From assembly GCA_963675575.1 (NCBI GenBank), contig OY776378.1, positions 2,418,001 through 2,482,000 of the forward strand: 64,000 bases of DNA, written 5' to 3'. A program made the translations under genes and the position numbers. This document shows positions 36,095 through 43,566 of the stretch, piece after piece (position 1 is the stretch's first letter; each line of letters starts with the position of its first letter). Below the pieces are notes generated by a model, which ran no database searches, had not been told where the DNA came from, and saw only the letters and a list, made by a program, of their open reading frames with translations. This DNA comes from JAGLOK01 sp963675575. GTDB taxonomy: Bacteria; Bacillota; Clostridia; Christensenellales; UMGS416.

Positions 36095-36930
36095 TAAAAC
36101 AAAGACTTTCGGTAAGATCATACGAACACGAACCTTTGTCAGAAGATAATAAAAGTCTTTTGGCAGATATTATGAGCAACATATCCGATGCCCCTTTCGG
36201 CATAAAAACCCGCTTTACTTTGGTTGAAGCAGGTGGAATGGGGCAAAACGCAATTAAGCTTGGCACATATGGGTTTATAAAAGGCGCCTACACATTTATA
36301 GCCTCAGCTGTCACTCATGAAGAATACAGTCTGGAAACCCTCGGATACCAGCTGGAGAAGATTGTTTTATATGCCACAGAGCTCGGATTGGGCACTTGTT
36401 GGCTTGGAGGAACATTCAACCGTGGTTCTTTCGCAAAATCTATTGATCTTAAACCGGAAGAATTTTTACCAATTATAGTATCCGTCGGAACTTCATCCGA
36501 TAAAAAAAGCTTTATGGATAAATTGCTTAGGCGCGGATCGCAGGGAGACAGACGCAAACCATACGAAAGCCTTTTTTATCTGAACAACTTTTCCACTATG
36601 TTAAGCAAAAGCAGTGCGGGTATTTACCACAACGCTTTTGAAATGGTAAGGCTTGCCCCTTCAGCCTCCAACAAGCAACCATGGCTGTTAGTTTTGGATA
36701 GCAAAAGTAACGTTATGCATTTTTATCTGAATAGGCTCAAAAATTATGCGGGAAACAAGATGGGCTTTGAAATGCAAAAAATAGATATTGGCATCGCCAT
36801 GTGTCATCTTGAGCTTGCTTTGGCGGACGATGGCATTACAGGCGAGTTTTTTGTAGACAACCCAAGAATTAAGTTGCCTGAATCTGCAGACTCGGAAGTA
36901 ATATATGAAATCAGTTTTAAGATTTCTTAA
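36070..36930 (+). CDS. Nitroreductase family protein
   Basis: A 286-residue flavin oxidoreductase of the nitroreductase fold. KQRLSVRSYEHEPLSED is the classic start that contacts FMN phosphate, GLGTCWLGGTF the middle, and a second half RLAPSASNKQPWLLV the matching helix. The organisation resembles the TM1586-type nitroreductases, where two pseudo-symmetric halves sit in one chain. The substrate is unknown. Its ATG lies inside the end of the SDR gene with GAGGTG upstream (CAAGAGGTGAAAACATG). Confidence 0.88.
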   Translation: MQKKYSDLIKQRLSVRSYEHEPLSEDNKSLLADIMSNISDAPFGIKTRFTLVEAGGMGQNAIKLGTYGFIKGAYTFIASAVTHEEYSLETLGYQLEKIVLYATELGLGTCWLGGTFNRGSFAKSIDLKPEEFLPIIVSVGTSSDKKSFMDKLLRRGSQGDRRKPYESLFYLNNFSTMLSKSSAGIYHNAFEMVRLAPSASNKQPWLLVLDSKSNVMHFYLNRLKNYAGNKMGFEMQKIDIGIAMCHLELALADDGITGEFFVDNPRIKLPESADSEVIYEISFKIS

Positions 36931-36971
36931 TCAAAACATGTAATGGTTTTTAGCATAAACATTGTATTCCC

Positions 36972-37025
36972 TTGACATATTCATTTAAGCAATATATTAT
37001 TTATTTAATCAAATACTTAAATAAA
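36972..37025 (+). promoter_or_regulatory. Promoter and candidate ArsR operator of the split permease operon
   Basis: TTGACA (36972-36977) and TATTAT (36995-37000) are 17 bp apart. Directly behind, TTTATTTAA (37000-37008) and TTAAATAAA (37017-37025) form a 9-bp inverted repeat with an 8-bp centre, overlapping the transcription start. This is a plausible site for the ArsR-type repressor encoded third in the operon. Confidence 0.7.
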
Positions 37026-37046
37026 ATGATTTAAAAGGGGATTTAA

Positions 37047-37535
37047 ATGAAATATTTCATTTGGGGGAGTACGGGCATTGCCGTTATACTCTCTTTATTC
37101 TTCGATTCTCAAAAAACTTTAAAGGCACTTAAAACCGCCGGAAAACGTCTGTTAAAAATATCCCCATTATTTTTTTATGTAATGGGTTTAACTTCTATTA
37201 TTATGGCTATCGTTCCCTCTCAAACTATCCAGGATATCTTGGGAAAGGACAGCGGTCTTTACGGAGTTCTTCTCGCGTTGGGATTGGGCTCAATCACCAT
37301 GATGCCGGGGTTTGTCGCCTTCCCTTTAGCCGCCATATTAAAAGCACAGGGAATCACCTACATGGTTCTTTCCGCATTTACAATGACACTGATGAACGTT
37401 GGAGTTCTTACATTTCCTTTGGAAAAAAGCTACTTGGGAACAAAAGTGGCTTTGATACGCAATGGCATCGGTTTAATTATGGCAGTTTTAGTAACATTCA
37501 TCATTGCTTTAGTTTTTAAGGAGATTGTTCTATGA
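37047..37535 (+). CDS. Permease half (COG0701-like), first subunit
   Basis: A 162-residue protein with about five membrane helices. Loops such as LGLGSITMMPGFVAFPLAAIL and AFTMTLMNVGVLTFPLE match one half of the COG0701 (ArsP/DUF318-like) permeases, which are normally one chain of over 300 residues. The second half is encoded next, with a 4-bp overlap. AAGGGG lies before the ATG. Relatives export organoarsenicals or other compounds; here the substrate is unknown, but the ArsR partner suggests a metal, metalloid or thiol-reactive inducer. Confidence 0.8.
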   Translation: MKYFIWGSTGIAVILSLFFDSQKTLKALKTAGKRLLKISPLFFYVMGLTSIIMAIVPSQTIQDILGKDSGLYGVLLALGLGSITMMPGFVAFPLAAILKAQGITYMVLSAFTMTLMNVGVLTFPLEKSYLGTKVALIRNGIGLIMAVLVTFIIALVFKEIVL

Positions 37536-38098
37536 CGCAAAACAAGAATAAAAACGAAATTAAAGAAAAAAACAAGGCAAAACGGATTATATTCAGCGTG
37601 TATTTGATTTGTTTAATTGCGATGTTCACACTCAGCTTCATATTGGATATCAGCTGGGGAAAAGAGGCAGGAAAATACTTTGGCATGAATCTATGGGAGA
37701 TGGTTCAAATAGTTCCTGCGGCCTTCATTCTCATAGCTCTTTTTGAACAATGGGTAAAAAGAGAGCACGTTATAAGCCAACTCGGGCACGCAAGTGGTTA
37801 TAAAGGCTATTTATGGGCACTGCTGTTAGCGGGAGCCTCTGTAGGCGGTGTTTATGTCATGTTTCCATTAGCTGCGTCTCTCGATAAAAAGGGTGCTTCA
37901 AACAAAGTTATCTTCGCATATTTGGGCTTCGCAGGAGTATGCCGCATTCCTATGGTTATGTTCGAAATTACGTTTTTAGGTCCGCGATTTACCGCAATTC
38001 GTTTACTAACCGCTTTGCCTTTATTATTGGTTTCGGGAATATTGCTGGGTCGGCATCTTGATAAAAAGGACTATAAAATAATTCAGAACGAAGACTAA
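37532..38098 (+). CDS. Permease half (COG0701-like), second subunit
   Basis: A 188-residue protein with about four membrane helices after a charged N-terminus (NKNKNEIKEKNKAKR). LLLAGASVGGVYVMFPLAASLDKKGAS mirrors the GxxxxxP-FPLAA loop of the first subunit, and YLGFAGVCRIPMVMFEITFLG continues the family pattern. The two proteins probably form a heterodimer that equals one full permease. Translation is coupled by ATGA overlap. The arsR-like gene follows after 38 bp. Confidence 0.8.
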   Translation: MTQNKNKNEIKEKNKAKRIIFSVYLICLIAMFTLSFILDISWGKEAGKYFGMNLWEMVQIVPAAFILIALFEQWVKREHVISQLGHASGYKGYLWALLLAGASVGGVYVMFPLAASLDKKGASNKVIFAYLGFAGVCRIPMVMFEITFLGPRFTAIRLLTALPLLLVSGILLGRHLDKKDYKIIQNED

Positions 38099-38136
38099 TA
38101 TTTAAATATAGCGAAAAATATTGGAGGAGAGTCACT

Positions 38137-38466
38137 ATGGAACAAGTAACACAGATTTTGAAAGCTCTAGCCGATGAAAACAGGCTGATGATTCTCCGTC
38201 TTTCATTGCAACAAGATTTATGCGTAAGCGGCCTATCTAAAAGAATAGGAATCAGCAACGCTGCAGTTTCTCAACACCTTAAAATTCTTCGCGAAGCGAA
38301 TCTTATCACCGGAGAAAAAAGAGGCTATTTCACACACTATCACACAAACTGCGATGTGCTGAAAAGCGCTGCAAATTACTTGAAGAAAATGGCGCAAGCC
38401 CAAACTGAAGAATTACCATGCGACCAAGCAAACGCCCCATGCAAATGCCCGGAACAAGATAAGTAA
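38137..38466 (+). CDS. ArsR family transcriptional regulator
   Basis: A 109-residue winged-helix repressor. DENRLMILRLSLQQDLCVSGLSKRIGISNAAVSQHLKILREANLI is the ArsR core. One Cys (LCVSGL, about 28) lies in the helix used for metal or arsenite sensing in ArsR (ELCVCDL there, so the second Cys is missing). A Cys-rich tail, CDQANAPCKCPEQDK, could add ligands. GGAGGAGAG lies before the ATG. It probably represses the permease operon through the inverted repeat behind its promoter. Confidence 0.92.
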   Translation: MEQVTQILKALADENRLMILRLSLQQDLCVSGLSKRIGISNAAVSQHLKILREANLITGEKRGYFTHYHTNCDVLKSAANYLKKMAQAQTEELPCDQANAPCKCPEQDK

Positions 38467-38472
38467 GCAAAA

Positions 38473-39345
38473 TTATTCCTTAGGCTCTACATGTATGGTG
38501 ACATCGCTTAAATCATCATGAGCATCGAGCAAATCCGCCTTTATTTTATCGGTTATATCATGAGCTTCTTTCACCGTGGTATCTCCGTCAGTGAGCATAT
38601 GCAGCTCCGCAAAGTGCGCTCCGCCGACACTGCGTATACGTATCTCATGAAATTCATATACTTCCTGATATTTCTCTTCCAACTCTTTTAGCGTATCAAC
38701 AATATCTTGATGTATCTGAGCTTCCATAAGTTCTGCAAGAGACGGCTTTACTATGTCCCAAGCGGCTTTTACCAACAAAATCGATACCAAAATAGCCGCT
38801 ATATTGTCCAAAAAATAATACTGTGGGAAAAAGCGTATAGCGAGAGCTGCGATAAAAACCGGGATTGAGCTTACAGCATCGGTTCTATGATGCCATGCGT
38901 TTGCAATAACAGCGCTTGAATTATACTTTTCTCCAACTTTTTTAGTAACTCTGTACAGCATCTCTTTTAGGACGACGGACACTGCGGCAACAACCAGCAC
39001 CAAAAATCCGGGCGTGCCCTTCGAAACATCTCCTATGGTTTTAATCGCCTCAATACCTATGCCAAACGCCGCTACACACAACACAACAGCAATACCCACC
39101 GTGATCATGGTCTCTATCCTGCCATGCCCGTACGGATGGTTCTTATCGGGCTCTTTGCTCCAAAATATCGACCCCAAAATTATTGCTGCGTCGGTGGCAA
39201 AATCGCTCAGCGAATGAACACCGTCAGCTACAAGGGCTTGCGAATTACCCAATATTCCAACCGTTATCTTTGCGCCGGTAAGCACAATGTTGATTGCTAT
39301 ACTCAGCCATGTTATGCTGCGCACTTTTTTTGCTTGCTCTTCCAT
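38473..39345 (-). CDS. Cation diffusion facilitator (CDF) family exporter
   Basis: A 290-residue CDF transporter. The membrane part has six helices with metal site residues in ALVADGVHSLSDFATDAAI (helix 2) and NAWHHRTDAVSS (helix 5). Both show the HxxxD pattern of Zn/Fe/Mn-type members. The C-terminal cytosolic domain (VHIDVDP-like) is visible as HFAELHMLTDGDTTV and VTIHVEP. The ATG at 39345 has GGGGAG upstream; the TTG at 39357 overlaps that site. The metal cannot be told. It runs convergently with the arsR-like gene, separated by 6 bp. Confidence 0.93.
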   Translation of the reverse strand: MEEQAKKVRSITWLSIAINIVLTGAKITVGILGNSQALVADGVHSLSDFATDAAIILGSIFWSKEPDKNHPYGHGRIETMITVGIAVVLCVAAFGIGIEAIKTIGDVSKGTPGFLVLVVAAVSVVLKEMLYRVTKKVGEKYNSSAVIANAWHHRTDAVSSIPVFIAALAIRFFPQYYFLDNIAAILVSILLVKAAWDIVKPSLAELMEAQIHQDIVDTLKELEEKYQEVYEFHEIRIRSVGGAHFAELHMLTDGDTTVKEAHDITDKIKADLLDAHDDLSDVTIHVEPKE

Positions 39346-39363
39346 ACTGCTCCCCAAATATTT

Positions 39364-39843
39364 TTATTTCTTTTGAACCTTTATATTTATTCCGAGCTCT
39401 CTCATTGCTCTTTTGATTCTTTGTACTTTAGATTTTGAAAACTTCTGCTCCGGATTTGTCAGATAAGCGCTCAAAACATCTGAATCTTTGAGAACTTCTG
39501 AATATTCATCATGTTCTTCGCCCTTATTTGAATGGTTTTTTATAGCTTCTACTATTACAGCAATATCTCCGTCATCAAATGTTCGAAGCTCTTCCAAAAT
39601 TAATTGTGCAAGCTTTGCGCCGTGGCTGGCATGGTTGTCTGATTTCCCTGATTTGAATAACCATAAATCATGCAGCATGCCGCTAACAATACATAAAGTC
39701 ACATCCATGCTACGCCTATATGCCAAAAGAGCACACATGTCCGATACTCCGTAAAGATGCCTTATTGCCTCCGTTTTTTTCGCATCTTCCACAGACCAAA
39801 GATGAAAATCAATTTCATTTTTTAATTCAGCCAATCTATTCAT
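39364..39843 (-). CDS. HD domain phosphohydrolase
   Basis: A 159-residue HD protein. HLYGVSDMCALLAYRR is followed by SGMLHDLWLF (metal His-Asp pair), NHASHGAKLAQLIL, IVEAIKNHSNKG and SDVLSAYL with the last Asp. This matches the small HD hydrolases acting on nucleotides or phosphate esters. The ATG at 39843 is preceded by GGGGCGG; a TTG 27 bp upstream is possible. It lies 18 bp before the CDF gene. The substrate is unknown. Confidence 0.85.
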   Translation of the reverse strand: MNRLAELKNEIDFHLWSVEDAKKTEAIRHLYGVSDMCALLAYRRSMDVTLCIVSGMLHDLWLFKSGKSDNHASHGAKLAQLILEELRTFDDGDIAVIVEAIKNHSNKGEEHDEYSEVLKDSDVLSAYLTNPEQKFSKSKVQRIKRAMRELGINIKVQKK

Positions 39844-39924
39844 ATTCGCCGCCCCGCAATATTGTTTCAATTTAGAAATTATATCACCAGAGTCCCTAGG
39901 TTACAAAACATTATTGCCTATTTT

Positions 39925-40077
39925 TTAAAGTATCTTTCCAAAAGTGTCGTTCAAATATAATGCATAGTTTTCAACATATACTTTTTTATCTCTTTTAGCG
40001 AGCTCAAAGATAAAGAAAACCTTCTTCTTTCTACGCTTTTTTAATCCGTTAATATCCAGTTCTTTAATATTCACCAT
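39925..40077 (-). CDS. Small basic protein of 50 residues (hypothetical)
   Basis: A short frame in the otherwise empty 390-bp stretch between the HD gene and the TipA-like gene. TAAGGAG lies 4 nt before ATG-GTG-AAT. The predicted protein begins MVNIKELDINGLKKRRKK and ends DTFGKIL, with about 30 percent Lys/Arg in the first half and several Tyr in the second. I do not recognise it. The good Shine-Dalgarno and the Lys/Arg-rich start argue for a real gene; conservation is unknown. The rest of the stretch shows only AT-rich DNA and the terminator at 40207-40237. Confidence 0.5.
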   Translation of the reverse strand: MVNIKELDINGLKKRRKKKVFFIFELAKRDKKVYVENYALYLNDTFGKIL

Positions 40078-40206
40078 TTTTCTCCTTAATTTATTTCATG
40101 AAAGCCGAATGCTTTTAGTCGTTTTCATTTCCATAATCAAAGTGTAAATGCTGACAGGGCGTATAGGTCAAGCATACACAAAAAATGATAAACCAAATTT
40201 TATATA

Positions 40207-40237
40207 CAAAAAAACCTCCGGCTTATCTCTCCGAAGG
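40207..40237 (-). terminator. Terminator of the TipA-like regulator gene
   Basis: On the minus strand CCTTCGG pairs with CCGGAGG (one U-G pair) around a 9-nt loop (40215-40237), followed by seven T. It lies 22 bp past the stop. Confidence 0.85.
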
Positions 40238-40258
40238 TATGTGATTAATTATCTTGTT

Positions 40259-41002
40259 CTACTCAAAGCAAACTTTTATAGCACGGCTCATATACTCTGC
40301 CAGTCCTTCTTTATACTTATCAATGTTCTTTGCAAACCTTGGATCATTCACATATACATCTGCAAGCCCCAGCATAATTTGGTCGCTGCAGTCATAATAA
40401 TACTTTGTTATGTGCTGCTGCCATTTTTTTGCCACCAAGTTGTTTTCTTCTTTTTGAGCATTCTTTTCCATAAGCTCGGAAAATTGTCCATAGATATTAT
40501 CAGCGTCTTTTTTTATTTCTTCCCAATCTTTGGCGCTATATTTAGAAGTCTTTTTAACACTTTGCTTATATGCATCAGTGTTTCCGTATTTTTCTATAGT
40601 TTCCTTCTCATACATTTTTTTATGATTTTTTATTTCGCTCATATCAAATTCTTTAAAGCTCATAGTATTTTCTCCTTTCAAGATTTTATCAATGAGTTTT
40701 ATCAATGTGTCTATTCTTTTCTTTTTAAGTTTCAGCATATGCCCGTGTCTTTCAAGCGCTTCTCTTTTCTGAAAATCTGTTCTGTTTACTATGCCGGAAA
40801 TATCTTTCAACGCAAAGCCGAGTTCCCTGAATAAAAGTATCTGTTGTAACATTTCCAAGTCTTCATCATTATAGAGTCTATAGCCTGCAGGCGAGATTTG
40901 GTCAGGTTTAAGCAACCCAATCTCATCATAATGATGTAGCGTCCTAACGGTTACTCCCGTAAGATTTGAAACGTCTTTAACTGTCATTGATTTCTCATTC
41001 AT
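40259..41002 (-). CDS. MerR family regulator with TipAS drug-binding domain (Mta/TipAL-like)
   Basis: A 247-residue protein. Residues 6-75 are a MerR winged helix (VKDVSNLTGVTVRTLHHYDEIGLLKP), 80-110 a coiled coil, and 114-247 a TipAS domain (KEFDMSEIKNHKKMYEKETIEKYG). TipAL and Mta sense hydrophobic or thiopeptide drugs and activate their own promoter and efflux genes. The ATG at 41002 is only 6 bp behind the -10 box, so the message would be leaderless. An ATG at 40987 with a weak GAGAAA is the alternative. A strong internal ribosome site precedes the TipAS domain at residue 114. Confidence 0.92.
   Translation of the reverse strand: MNEKSMTVKDVSNLTGVTVRTLHHYDEIGLLKPDQISPAGYRLYNDEDLEMLQQILLFRELGFALKDISGIVNRTDFQKREALERHGHMLKLKKKRIDTLIKLIDKILKGENTMSFKEFDMSEIKNHKKMYEKETIEKYGNTDAYKQSVKKTSKYSAKDWEEIKKDADNIYGQFSELMEKNAQKEENNLVAKKWQQHITKYYYDCSDQIMLGLADVYVNDPRFAKNIDKYKEGLAEYMSRAIKVCFE
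40661..40678 (-). promoter_or_regulatory. Internal ribosome binding site and start for a TipAS-only protein
   Basis: AAAGGAG (40672-40678) lies 8 nt before an in-frame ATG at 40663, exactly at the junction of coiled coil and TipAS domain. It would yield a 134-residue protein (MSFKEFDMSEI to the normal stop). Streptomyces tipA is known to make such a short TipAS from an internal start. Confidence 0.65.
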
Positions 41003-41008
41003 AACTTG

Positions 41009-41039
41009 AGTATAAACTATAACGTAACGTTAGTGTCAA
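41009..41039 (-). promoter_or_regulatory. MerR-type promoter (19-bp spacer) of the TipA-like gene
   Basis: TTGACA (41034-41039) and TATACT (41009-41014) are separated by 19 bp, the overlong spacer characteristic of MerR-activated promoters. The spacer holds the dyad TAACGT-T-ACGTTA. Expected regulator: the downstream TipA-like protein itself. Confidence 0.88.
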
Positions 41040-41054
41040 GGAGAAATTAAAAAA

Positions 41055-41465
41055 CTACTCTTTTATGCTCTCACAAACTAGACAATAATCACGATGAACA
41101 CAACGAGCCCCACCACAAACATCACACGCCCAACGCTTCTTCTCATTTTCTACAAAAGCATCAATACCATGCCCTTTTATATAATGCAAATTCTCAAACA
41201 TACTCATATTATAATTTGTGCGATATCTCTTATCCAGTGTTTTCATTCGAGTACACGGAAAACTATCGCAAACATAACAAAAATCTGCATCTTTTCCTCT
41301 TCTTTTATCACACAATATAATTGAGCATCCCGTACAGCTTTTTCTCTTATTAGGAGAATCTACGCGACAACCTAGACATTGTTTCTTTTCTCTTTGATGC
41401 GCCAAACACAAACCGCAATTCATGCCACAAGGTGCTATCATCTTTTCATCAATTATAATCTCCAT
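41055..41465 (-). CDS. DUF3795 cysteine-rich protein
   Basis: A 136-residue protein with about 19 Cys in pairs: APCGMNCGLC, CLGC, SCTGCSIILCDKR, FCYVCDSFPC and a C-terminal CDVCGG...CVHRDYCLVC. This is the DUF3795 pattern (start MIAPCGMNCGLC). The Cys pairs probably bind zinc ions. The function is unknown. GAGAG precedes the ATG. It is the third gene behind the BtrH-like and MerR genes, with gaps of 29 and 44 bp, so one operon is likely. Confidence 0.88.
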   Translation of the reverse strand: MEIIIDEKMIAPCGMNCGLCLAHQREKKQCLGCRVDSPNKRKSCTGCSIILCDKRRGKDADFCYVCDSFPCTRMKTLDKRYRTNYNMSMFENLHYIKGHGIDAFVENEKKRWACDVCGGARCVHRDYCLVCESIKE

Positions 41466-41509
41466 AGTACTCTCAATTTATATTGTTAATTTTTTGATTT
41501 CACACATTA

Positions 41510-42313
41510 CTATTCATTAATCATCATCTGAACTTCTGTTATATATCTTTTGGGGTTTCCTGCAAAAATCATACCCGGTCCTTTTATGTAGATTTCTCTA
41601 GTAGGCAATTTTGTAGTTAAGTTATGTATATATATATGTTCCAAAAGCAACTGGTAAGAATCGCCTACCTCTCCGTAAGCTCCTTTATGAATAGCTGAAA
41701 AAACTTTCCCACCTTTTATTACTCTTGTTCCTATATTCGATTTATTTGATTGTTGTTTTACAGGAAAACATATTTCCATATCTGCATTTTCTTCTTTATA
41801 TTCACTATCATAGTACAAAGTGAATGGCTCTCCACAAATATATCTTGAATGTTTCTTGGCTATTTTACCTAAGTAAAATCCAATGCTGCTATATTTATCT
41901 TTAACCCTTATAGATGCAATCAGCATATCGGCTACATTTTTTATAGCAATGCTATCACCGTTATCAATACGAACATCTTTTTGATTTGTAAGTATATCTT
42001 CTAAAGCTTTCTGAATACATTTATACTCCTTAATCTTTGTTTTGGTTTCATTGAGTTTTTGCTCTATGAGAAAAGTCAAATCATCATCTTCCTCATATTT
42101 TTCAATAATCTCTTTTATTTCTTTCAAAGTAAAATTCAAACCCTTTAACAAATTAATTCGGCGAGCCTTTTCAAGGCAATCATTACTATAAATGCGATAT
42201 CCATTTTCACTATCAATACTGCTCGGCCGAAGCAAATCAATTTCATGATAATACCTCAGTGTTTTTGCACTGATTCTAGCAATTTTAGAAAAATCTCCAA
42301 TCAAATATTCCAT
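41510..42313 (-). CDS. MerR family regulator with GyrI-like effector domain
   Basis: A 267-residue regulator: winged helix (1-72, IGDFSKIARISAKTLRYYHEIDLLRP), coiled coil (about 75-118) and a GyrI-like small-molecule domain (120-267, IAIKNVADMLIASIRVKD to YITEVQMMINE). This is the BmrR architecture, in which the effector domain binds cationic hydrophobic compounds. AAAGGT lies 6 nt before the ATG. It follows the BtrH-like gene by 29 bp. Its natural target is the promoter at 43466-43496 in front of that gene, which has the MerR-type 19-bp spacer and dyad. Confidence 0.92.
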   Translation of the reverse strand: MEYLIGDFSKIARISAKTLRYYHEIDLLRPSSIDSENGYRIYSNDCLEKARRINLLKGLNFTLKEIKEIIEKYEEDDDLTFLIEQKLNETKTKIKEYKCIQKALEDILTNQKDVRIDNGDSIAIKNVADMLIASIRVKDKYSSIGFYLGKIAKKHSRYICGEPFTLYYDSEYKEENADMEICFPVKQQSNKSNIGTRVIKGGKVFSAIHKGAYGEVGDSYQLLLEHIYIHNLTTKLPTREIYIKGPGMIFAGNPKRYITEVQMMINE

Positions 42314-42342
42314 ATTTCGACCTTTCTGTCCGTATAGTGATT

Positions 42343-43413
42343 TTACTTATTCATTTTATCATATAAAGCTTGTATTGCTTTATAAACTTCATTTTCTGCT
42401 TTATATACTTCTATAGCAATTTCAGCAGCTTCTTTATACAATAAATATCTTGCTGTTTTATCCTTTTTTAGCGACATTGCCGTTTGCGAAATATCTTTAA
42501 ATTTAAGTGCAAGTTCTCTCCACTTAATACATGATTTTTCGATTATCGCCGCAACGTCATACAAACCGAGATCATCGTATCTTTCGCTCATTATAATAAC
42601 ATATTGCTTCAAAAAATTCCTAAATCCACTTCCTCCGGTACCAAATTCCTCTATAAATCCATACATAGTAAAAAATAATGGTTCCATCATATAGATACTA
42701 CGTCCATTTTCTATATTTTCAATATCATTTGAAAACATACTTATTTCTTCTAACGTATTATAGTTCTCATAGTTAGATATCATTTTGGCTACTGATTTTT
42801 TAAATGAAGTAAAATAATTAATATCCTCATTCATAGGGTTATCAAAATAATACGAGTAATTGTCCGACTTAAATATGCCTTCTTTTGCGTCTCTTGCTTT
42901 TGCTAAATCTGTTATTTTTATTTTCTGTAGCTGAGCAAACGATGTGTCCGTTACCCACGCATAGCCCAATGTTTCATCAATTTTTACTAATGTGACAAAA
43001 TGCCATCCGAATGAAGTGTTTTTATTCCCATATTTACCCCCATGCAAGTATGGTAAGTACCTCATGTTTACCCGCAATACAACAGGTGTGCTTTTACTTA
43101 ATATAATTTTAGCACTATTATATGCTTCCTGCGGTGTCGACGGCTCTTGTATTTTAATTTTTATACCAGTGCAATTTGAAAAGCTTTCTTTAAAATCACA
43201 CACACGTAAAAGTAAACTGGGAAATTCTTTTTTTCTGGAAAAACCAAACGATGCAGATGATGCAAACCCATTAATTTCACTCTCAGCCATCGTTACGCCT
43301 TGATAATTTAATGCATTCATCATTGCCGAACTTTCACAGTGCTGTCCTGCCAATACTTCAAAATTATCTAACTCTAAAATGTCTTTTTGCACGTTTATTC
43401 TCAAATTTCCCAT
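42343..43413 (-). CDS. BtrH N-terminal/DUF4872 domain protein
   Basis: A 356-residue protein. The first half matches the butirosin biosynthesis H N-terminal domain: GQHCESSAMMNALNYQG with Cys26, SEINGFASSASFGF, then FGWHFVTLV with His138 and WVTDTSF with Asp156, a papain-like triad. The second half has the DUF4872 signature GTGGSGFRNFLKQYV and helical content. BtrH transfers an acyl side chain from a carrier protein to an aminoglycoside in butirosin biosynthesis. No carrier protein or aminoglycoside gene is near, so the reaction here is open. The ATG at 43413 has GGGGAGGA upstream. Confidence 0.85.
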   Translation of the reverse strand: MGNLRINVQKDILELDNFEVLAGQHCESSAMMNALNYQGVTMAESEINGFASSASFGFSRKKEFPSLLLRVCDFKESFSNCTGIKIKIQEPSTPQEAYNSAKIILSKSTPVVLRVNMRYLPYLHGGKYGNKNTSFGWHFVTLVKIDETLGYAWVTDTSFAQLQKIKITDLAKARDAKEGIFKSDNYSYYFDNPMNEDINYFTSFKKSVAKMISNYENYNTLEEISMFSNDIENIENGRSIYMMEPLFFTMYGFIEEFGTGGSGFRNFLKQYVIIMSERYDDLGLYDVAAIIEKSCIKWRELALKFKDISQTAMSLKKDKTARYLLYKEAAEIAIEVYKAENEVYKAIQALYDKMNK

Positions 43414-43465
43414 TTCAATTTTTCCTCCCCTTTTATGCTTATAGTAGTTGAGCTGTATAATGTTT

Positions 43466-43496
43466 AGTATAAAGCCTCCAGCTACTGGAAGGTCAA
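43466..43496 (-). promoter_or_regulatory. MerR-type promoter (19-bp spacer) of the BtrH-like operon
   Basis: TTGACC (43491-43496) and TATACT (43466-43471) are 19 bp apart. The spacer and -35 edge hold the dyad CCTTCCAG-TA-GCTGGAGG (one mismatch), close in style to known MerR/SoxR/BmrR operators. The mRNA leader would be about 45 nt. The expected regulator is the BmrR-like protein encoded second in the operon. Confidence 0.9.
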
Positions 43497-43502
43497 GGAG
43501 AT

Positions 43503-43527
43503 AAAAAAACCGCCCCAAGAGGGGCGG
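43503..43527 (-). terminator. Terminator of the glnN-glnK-amtB region
   Basis: CCGCCCC and GGGGCGG (7 bp, 4-nt loop, 43510-43527) are followed on the minus strand by seven T. It lies 40 bp past amtB and directly before the BtrH-like promoter. Confidence 0.95.
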
Positions 43528-43566
43528 CGGCTAAAAATATAAACTTATTGCTATTTGAAAATATTA

